The notes below the pieces were generated by a model. It saw only the letters and a program-made list of their open reading frames with translations. It was not told the DNA's origin and searched no databases. 10,665 bases of DNA from CAZTWC01 sp964617105 [NCBI: uncultured Myxococcia bacterium] (GTDB taxonomy: Bacteria > CAZTWC01), in assembly GCA_964617105.1 (NCBI GenBank), contig CAZTWC010000110.1, positions 1-10,665 of the forward strand, in the 5' to 3' direction. How positions within the stretch are numbered: the first letter of the stretch is position 1; the number at the start of each line of letters is the position of its first letter. The position numbers and the translations under genes are program-made. Shown piece by piece: positions 6,011 to 10,665 of the stretch.

Positions 6011-6046
6011 CATGAATGCTTCCATTTTGAAACAAGTCAAGTCAAT
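6011..6046 (-). promoter_or_regulatory. Shared regulatory motif, core-binding-domain gene copy
   Basis: Second copy of ATTGACTTGACTTG-N5-AAATGGAAG-N4-CATG on the - strand, 46-81 bp before the ATG of the orphan core-binding-domain gene. The ATTGACTTGACTTG and AAATGGAAG blocks are identical to the copy at 5296-5261. An extended -10-like TGGTATTAT lies directly upstream. Because terL starts at 6082 on the other strand, this short gap also has to hold any promoter for the packaging operon. Confidence 0.5.
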
Positions 6047-6081
6047 AATACCAATAAATTTAAATTAGTTAGAGGTGCTTA

Positions 6082-7620
6082 ATGCCAAGACCCAGAAAAC
6101 CTATTTTTGAGATGGACCAGAAAAAATTAGTGGCAATATTGAAAGACCCGGTAAGGTGGGGTGAGTTTTTTTTGCTGAACCGGGATAGGAGTAGGCGCAA
6201 ATACTGGAGTCACCAGAAAGATGATTTGCGCTGTAAAGCAAGTTTTATCGTTCACAGGGACGGCCGGGACACAGGTAAGACCGTATCTCTTACCACCCAT
6301 CTCCTTAATTATGCCTTTACCACCAGGGGAGGCTCGGTCCTGGTAGCGGCACCCCACCAGGCCCAACTTGATACTCTGGTGGATGAGTTTGAGTTCCAAT
6401 TGGAAAACTGTTCCGATCTACAGGCCAGTATCGCCAAAAACAAAATTGGCGCTCCCAAGGTAGTTAGAAAACCGTATTTCAAAGTGGAATTTGCCAATGG
6501 CACAGTGGTCCACTTTCGACCGGGCGGCCCTTACGGAGAGGCATTTCGTTCATTACACGTGCAGATGCTCTATATTGACGAGGCTGCGTATATACCGGAC
6601 AAAGCCTGGAAGGCCCTGAGAATGTGTCTTTTAGAAAACGGCAGGATGAGAGTTTACTCTACTCCCAACGGTATCCGCGGCTCCTATTACTACAAAATTA
6701 CCAAATCAGATGATTGGGAACTTTTTCACTGGCCCAGTTGGATAACTCCTCGGTGGAGCAAAGAGAGGGAGCGCTATTTGCTGAGTTTTTACGGCGGCAA
6801 AGATACAGTTGACTGGCAGCACGAGATTGCCGGCGAGCATGGTAAACCCAGTTTTGGGGCCTTTAATATGGAACAGTATTACCGCTGCATGGGTGATGTA
6901 AAGGAATATCAGCGGATTTTTATCACCGGTGAGCAGTTTAAGGATTGTGACAGTGAAGATGAGATCAAAGAGCGGGTGAATACGCTACTGAATTTGTCGA
7001 AGCACTCAGGGATTTACTATCTGGGAGGTGATCTGGGTTATACAGCCGATCCAACTGAACTAATATTGTTTGCCTTAACTTCCGACACTATGCGGCTGGT
7101 GCTGCGGGTTCATGCTGAGCAGGTGGCCTATCCGATTATTAGCGAACTGATTGCCGCCATAGACAGATACTACCAGCCAGCGGCCATCGGTTTAGACAAG
7201 GGTGGTAACGGCCTGGCAGTGATGCAGGAACTTCTTACTCTGGACAAGTTTACCGAAAACCAACTGACAGACAGATTGGAGGGGTTTGATTTTGGCGGCT
7301 CCACCATTATTGGCCAGGATGAATATGCTGCCCCGATTAAAAAACGGACCAAGGAATATATGACCCAACTTATCAACTTTGCTCTGGCCAAAAAGCGGGT
7401 GAAATTTCCTGCTGATGACCACGAGATAGAGGACCAGTTCGCAGATCACACTTATCATATTGGCGAGCGGGGGATTATCTACTCCAAAGGTAAAGACCAT
7501 ATCATCGATGCTATCAGGTGTGCTTTTTTAGCCCGGGAGATGAATCGGCTTAATGAATATATTGATCAGGAAGAGGAAGTTTACATCCCTTGTATGGCCA
7601 CAGAGCCAATTTTTAGATAA
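6082..7620 (+). CDS. terL: Phage terminase large subunit
   Basis: A 512-residue DNA-packaging motor ATPase and nuclease, which cuts concatemeric phage DNA and pumps it through the portal into the prohead. N-terminal ATPase: Walker A-like HRDGRDTGKT (58-67), Walker B MLYIDEAAY (162-170, with D166 and E167), and a coupling motif YSTPNG (192-197). C-terminal RNase H-like nuclease: acidic residues D317 in GGDLGYTADPTE, D372 in IGLDKGGNG and D476 in HIIDAIRC. The length is normal for the family and the domain order is intact. GAGGTG at 6072-6077 is the ribosome binding site, and the ATG overlaps an upstream TAA (TAATG) that belongs to the non-genic antisense frame. Portal follows after 22 nt in the same operon. 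The small subunit expected just upstream is displaced by the recombinase cassette. Confidence 0.93.
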   Translation: MPRPRKPIFEMDQKKLVAILKDPVRWGEFFLLNRDRSRRKYWSHQKDDLRCKASFIVHRDGRDTGKTVSLTTHLLNYAFTTRGGSVLVAAPHQAQLDTLVDEFEFQLENCSDLQASIAKNKIGAPKVVRKPYFKVEFANGTVVHFRPGGPYGEAFRSLHVQMLYIDEAAYIPDKAWKALRMCLLENGRMRVYSTPNGIRGSYYYKITKSDDWELFHWPSWITPRWSKERERYLLSFYGGKDTVDWQHEIAGEHGKPSFGAFNMEQYYRCMGDVKEYQRIFITGEQFKDCDSEDEIKERVNTLLNLSKHSGIYYLGGDLGYTADPTELILFALTSDTMRLVLRVHAEQVAYPIISELIAAIDRYYQPAAIGLDKGGNGLAVMQELLTLDKFTENQLTDRLEGFDFGGSTIIGQDEYAAPIKKRTKEYMTQLINFALAKKRVKFPADDHEIEDQFADHTYHIGERGIIYSKGKDHIIDAIRCAFLAREMNRLNEYIDQEEEVYIPCMATEPIFR

Positions 7621-7642
7621 CGAACGAGTATAGGAGGAAACC

Positions 7643-8983
7643 ATGAGACAGACAGGTAAAACAAAAAAACAGGAAAAGATGCTCACCGCAGCATCTCTGG
7701 ACCCTGGTGTATTCAACCAGCACACTGCGGGAGAGACTGTGCCGGAAAAATGGATTGATGTGGCCCGTAAAGCCTGGGAGTATTACCGGACAGAGCCGAT
7801 AGTGTCAAATGCTGTCAACTCCTGGCGGGTCTTTGCCATTGGCGATGAAATCGGCATTTCCTGTGAAGATGAGAGTGCTGAAAAGGAGATCAAAGAGGTG
7901 TTCTACCGACTCAATTTGAATCGATTTGTCAAAGACATGGTTTTGCAACTTTTAGTCAAGGGTGATGCTGTTGGCTATTTTAACCGCACCAATGATGGGA
8001 CCGACATCGAGAAGGTGACCTGCGTAAATCCTATCTCGGTGGAGATGAAATTTGACAATGATGTTCTAATCGAGGTAGTTCAAAAATCCAGTCTGGCTTC
8101 AGGAGTAACAGAGGAAAAGACGGTTAACCTGCTATTGGACCAGATGGTCCATCAAAAATGGAACGCCACTGAGTTTTGTTTGCGGGGCAACTCTATGATC
8201 CTGCCAGCCTTTGATGCCATAGAGTTATTGAGAGACTATCGTCGGGCAGAGCGGGCCATTGCCAAAAGGTGGGCAACTCCTTTGCGGTTTATCAAGGTGG
8301 GCGGATACTATGGCAACAAGTTGATAAAACCAACGGCCAAAATGATCGATGATATCCGTAAAGAGATGAACAACCTGGATTTGAACTCAGGATTGGTGGT
8401 GCCCTTTTTTGTCAAGGCTGAAACCTATGGCACTAACGGCGCCTTAGATACCGAGGGCAAGGTCAAGCAGATAAAAGAAGATATTTTGGTGGCGCTTGGT
8501 ATGTCCAGAAGTATTATCGCCGGTGATGGCCCTAACTTTGCCACCGCCAGTATATCGCTGCAAAAAATGGTTATTGGGTTAAAAGAGATCAAACAGAGAG
8601 CCAGGGAACTGCTGGACTGGGTATTTGGCGAATGGATGCTGCTCAAGGGGTACAAAGATATCGCCGTCAATTACCACTTCAATGATCTGGATTTGCATAA
8701 CGAGACAGATATCAAAAAATTGTTTGTGGATATGTATGACCGGGGGCTCATGTCAAAAAAGACGCTACAGACTAAAATCGGTCTTGATCCGGTGGTGGAA
8801 GAGAGCGGCAAAAGCCAGGAAAGAGTTATTCTCGACACTAATTGGAGTGTTCAGGATATAGTCCAATTGGTATCTTTGGGAATACTGACACCCGAGGAAT
8901 CGAGGCGGATGCTGGGATTGGAAGGCGATGGCGAGGTAGAGGATGAGGCCGGCGCCACTGAGGCTATTTACCAGATGATGTAA
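7643..8983 (+). CDS. Phage portal protein
   Basis: A 446-residue portal-family protein. Portals form the dodecameric ring at one head vertex that TerL docks on and DNA passes through. Supporting features are the order terL-portal-minor head protein, the length, and internal signatures: an N-terminal AWEYYRTEPIVSNAVNSW stretch, LLVKGDAVGYF (103-113), LGMSRSIIAGDGPNFATA (285-302), which is the typical portal loop after the stem region, and a C-terminal half ending with LVSLGILTPEESRRMLGLEG, then an acidic tail. AGGAGG at 7632-7637 precedes the ATG. No truncation is visible. Assignment within portal subfamilies cannot be made by eye. Confidence 0.88.
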   Translation: MRQTGKTKKQEKMLTAASLDPGVFNQHTAGETVPEKWIDVARKAWEYYRTEPIVSNAVNSWRVFAIGDEIGISCEDESAEKEIKEVFYRLNLNRFVKDMVLQLLVKGDAVGYFNRTNDGTDIEKVTCVNPISVEMKFDNDVLIEVVQKSSLASGVTEEKTVNLLLDQMVHQKWNATEFCLRGNSMILPAFDAIELLRDYRRAERAIAKRWATPLRFIKVGGYYGNKLIKPTAKMIDDIRKEMNNLDLNSGLVVPFFVKAETYGTNGALDTEGKVKQIKEDILVALGMSRSIIAGDGPNFATASISLQKMVIGLKEIKQRARELLDWVFGEWMLLKGYKDIAVNYHFNDLDLHNETDIKKLFVDMYDRGLMSKKTLQTKIGLDPVVEESGKSQERVILDTNWSVQDIVQLVSLGILTPEESRRMLGLEGDGEVEDEAGATEAIYQMM

Positions 8984-9056
8984 ATCTGGCATTGGACTTC
9001 ATTACAACTGGGCTAATCAAGATAGAATAGAGGACAAGGAACAGGGGCACTTTTAG

Positions 9057-9935
9057 ATGGACAAGGTTATGGTTACACTCAAATCGCAAGCCAAGACCGA
9101 TAGCAACGAAAGCCAGATTATCACCAAAATCAGGACTGGTCAGGATAAGTTAACCAACAAACAGGCGCAGGAGTTGGAGACCGTTCTGGCCACAGCCGCT
9201 AAAAAGATCAGGGAGCAGATCTATTACTATGAAGAGATGGCCATGGTCTCCCCGGCCTTGCCGCAAAGCCAGGCGGTGCGATTGGCCTATCTGCCAGCCA
9301 TCAAGGAGATGGTGGATCAGATAAAGGAAGAGTTATCCAGAGAACTTTCATCTATCGCCCCTGCCCAGGTTGAGGAAGCGGTAAAGGCTGGGATTGCCAG
9401 CGGCATTGTTGAGTTCAAATATCGGGGAGTGACCGGATATGAAGAATTGAAAACGGCTGAAATTCTCGGTCTGATGGAGAGCTTCCTGCCGGGAGTGGAT
9501 ACCGAAGCACTGCAGTTTTTACAAAACTACCGTATTCAACTGATGGGCAATCTATCGGAGCAACTCTGTCATGATATCAAAATGAGGATATCTGGCGGGA
9601 TTATCAGCGGTAAAAACACTCCTCAGATAGTGCGGGAGATCGGCCGGGTGATAAAGGACAAAGAGGCGTTCAGGCGGGCGGGCAAGACTGTGTTCAAGAG
9701 TGCCCAGCAACGGTTGATGCTAATCTGCCGCACTGAAATCAATCGAGCCCACAACCACGGCCGCTTGCACTTTTACAAAGAGACCGGAGTTAAGAAAGTC
9801 AAGTGGTGGGCGGCCCTGGACAGGCGGTGTTGCCCGGAGTGTTCTGGTCGGCATGGACAGGTGTATGATGTGGGTAAGGTGGAGGCACCCAGTCTTCACC
9901 CCCGTTGTCGTTGTTCCCTGTTTGCAGTGGTCTAA
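9057..9935 (+). CDS. Minor head/morphogenesis protein (Mu gpF / SPP1 gp7-like)
   Basis: A 292-residue head morphogenesis protein. This family sits at or near the portal vertex and is usually encoded straight after the portal gene, as here. The conserved C-terminal domain is clear: RTEINRAHNHGRLHFY (225-240), KVKWWAALDRRCCPEC (247-262) and LHPRCRC (280-286), with the paired cysteines and HPxCRC signature of the family. The N-terminal ~150 residues are helical and variable. The start is less certain: AGGGG at 9042-9046 fits the ATG at 9057, while another in-frame ATG at 9069 follows AAGG more closely. The stop overlaps an ATG (TAATG at 9933-9937), but the next frame closes after 22 codons where the convergent brnA gene begins. 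Confidence 0.88.
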   Translation: MDKVMVTLKSQAKTDSNESQIITKIRTGQDKLTNKQAQELETVLATAAKKIREQIYYYEEMAMVSPALPQSQAVRLAYLPAIKEMVDQIKEELSRELSSIAPAQVEEAVKAGIASGIVEFKYRGVTGYEELKTAEILGLMESFLPGVDTEALQFLQNYRIQLMGNLSEQLCHDIKMRISGGIISGKNTPQIVREIGRVIKDKEAFRRAGKTVFKSAQQRLMLICRTEINRAHNHGRLHFYKETGVKKVKWWAALDRRCCPECSGRHGQVYDVGKVEAPSLHPRCRCSLFAVV

Positions 9936-9953
9936 TGGCTAAGATGAATAGAA

Positions 9954-10313
9954 CTACTTTCTGTCTCGAATATTTGCCGTTGGCGGCTGAAATTGCTGAG
10001 TAATATACTCCCGTAAAACCTTGTTTATTTTGGTTTGATATTTACCACCCTGGGCTTTAAACCAGGAGATAATATCAGAATCGAGACGTATAGTAACAAC
10101 TTTTTTAACTGGACGGTAAAACTTACCACGAGCAGCATCTGGCCAATCTGCAACTGAAGGAAGTTCCGGGTCTGTTAAATCAATTTTACTGTCATCCATC
10201 ATCGATAAAGCATCTATTTCTTCTTCCATTTCAGGGGAGACCTTGTAAATATCGTCTCCAATCACGCGAGTGACCTTTCCTGGCCGAGATGATTCTGATG
10301 ATTTCTTCCCCAT
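9954..10313 (-). CDS. brnA: BrnA-type antitoxin (ribbon-helix-helix)
   Basis: A 119-residue antitoxin that binds and neutralises BrnT and represses the operon through a C-terminal ribbon-helix-helix. The family core is clear: PVKKVVTIRLDSDIISWFKAQGGKYQTKINKVLREYI (about 68-104), preceded by the acidic DDSKIDLTDPELPSV that typically contacts the toxin. The ATG at 10313 has a perfect AGGAGG 6 nt upstream, which would make it overlap brnT by 83 nt, unusually long. An alternative ATG (codon 29, at 10229), just after the brnT stop, would give a 91-residue protein of typical BrnA length but with a weaker binding site. I favour the long form on the binding site and the MGKKSS-type beginning. The gene converges on the head gene with 18 nt between the stops. 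Confidence 0.85.
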   Translation of the reverse strand: MGKKSSESSRPGKVTRVIGDDIYKVSPEMEEEIDALSMMDDSKIDLTDPELPSVADWPDAARGKFYRPVKKVVTIRLDSDIISWFKAQGGKYQTKINKVLREYITQQFQPPTANIRDRK

Positions 10314-10524
10314 TTTTATCCTCCTCCACTACGTGGGCTACCTGCAAGAGTAAGCGTTCTGTTGCCAGGCCAATACTGATCCATCTCTCCTCGCCATAAT
10401 CATAACGGTTATCCAGCCACGTTAATATGTTTGGATCATTAAAGGCAAGCATGGCAACCTCAAAACTAACTCCATGCTTTTTCTGGTTACTTTTATTTTT
10501 GTTTTCATCCCACTCAAATATCAT
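10231..10524 (-). CDS. brnT: BrnT-type ribonuclease toxin
   Basis: A 97-residue BrnT-family toxin, a RelE-like ribonuclease fold that inhibits translation by cleaving RNA. Family signatures are all present: FEWDENKNKSNQKKHGVSFEVA (3-24), a D-x2-Y-D-Y-GEERW stretch (38-48), IGLA, and IIRIISARKGHSRDWRRY (75-92), which holds the conserved RIISAR and C-terminal basic residues. The gene is full length and first in the operon, with brnA overlapping its last 27 codons. The pair sits inverted at the end of a phage head-gene run, where such modules often act as addiction or anti-phage cargo. That role is inferred from position. Confidence 0.9.
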   Translation of the reverse strand: MIFEWDENKNKSNQKKHGVSFEVAMLAFNDPNILTWLDNRYDYGEERWISIGLATERLLLQVAHVVEEDKNGEEIIRIISARKGHSRDWRRYLQGLP

Positions 10525-10532
10525 TCTACCAC

Positions 10533-10567
10533 AATATAATTATATTTACAAAATTGTAAATACTTTT
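10533..10567 (-). promoter_or_regulatory. brnTA promoter and palindromic operator
   Basis: TATTTACA-AAAT-TGTAAATA (10543-10562) is a perfect 8-bp-arm palindrome just upstream of brnT. On the - strand, TATAAT (10544-10539) and TATATT (10538-10533) are candidate -10 boxes, and TTTACA (10560-10555) is a -35 candidate 16 bp from the latter. The operator therefore overlaps the promoter, as expected for repression by the RHH antitoxin. The leader would be very short. Confidence 0.6.
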
Positions 10568-10665
10568 ATCGAGGTTACTTAAATTTTTGTCAGCTCAGTT
10601 GTTGGATAATAAGAACACTTTTTTTCTTCTGCGACCTCACATTCAGAAATAATTTTTCAAGGCAT

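Noticed and set aside
7192-7500. - strand frame inside terL
   Set aside because: Shadow of the terL nuclease region, with no binding site or protein-like composition.
10568-10665. Possible C-terminal end of a - strand gene entering from the right
   Set aside because: A - strand frame is open from the edge to a stop near 10590, but it covers only about 22 codons with no recognisable motif.

Overview
The window looks like part of a tailed-phage genome, most likely a prophage or phage-derived integrated element in a bacterium. On the + strand there is a helicase-type replication gene cut by the left edge, a run of small genes, and then a head-packaging module (terminase large subunit, portal, Mu gpF / SPP1 gp7-type minor head protein). 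Base composition is intermediate by eye. Strong AGGAGG-type ribosome binding sites recur, which fits a Firmicute-like or other SD-dependent host, but nothing here fixes the taxon. No rRNA, tRNA or CRISPR array was seen.

Layout. Positions 3-1646 hold the C-terminal half of an SF2-type helicase. Its last codons run into an elaborate 123-bp inverted repeat (1631-1753). Positions 1796-3188 carry three tightly packed small genes: an unknown protein, a Cys-rich protein and an HTH protein. A GC hairpin precedes a zinc-knuckle protein (3260-3763) that sits where a small terminase would be expected. Positions 3764-4228 contain no convincing complete gene. They hold a well-formed translation start with no credible downstream gene, a cluster of GTACAAA repeats at roughly helical spacing, and a + strand terminator-like hairpin.

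A reversed cassette (4229 to about 6050, - strand) is wedged between the zinc-knuckle gene and terL. It encodes a complete tyrosine recombinase and, upstream of it, a protein that has only the core-binding (SAM-like) domain of a tyrosine recombinase fused to an acidic, Gln/Asn-rich tail. Each of the two genes is preceded by a copy of the same bipartite motif (about 36 bp), and an intrinsic terminator separates them. The two are therefore probably co-regulated but separately transcribed. This cassette, with its catalytically empty recombinase partner, shared motif and adjacent phased repeats, is the most unusual part of the window.

From 6082 the + strand packaging operon resumes: terL, portal, minor head protein. 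Instead of the expected protease, scaffold and capsid genes, it meets a convergent brnT-brnA toxin-antitoxin pair (9954-10524, - strand) with a palindromic operator in its promoter. The last 100 bases hold no gene that I can support.
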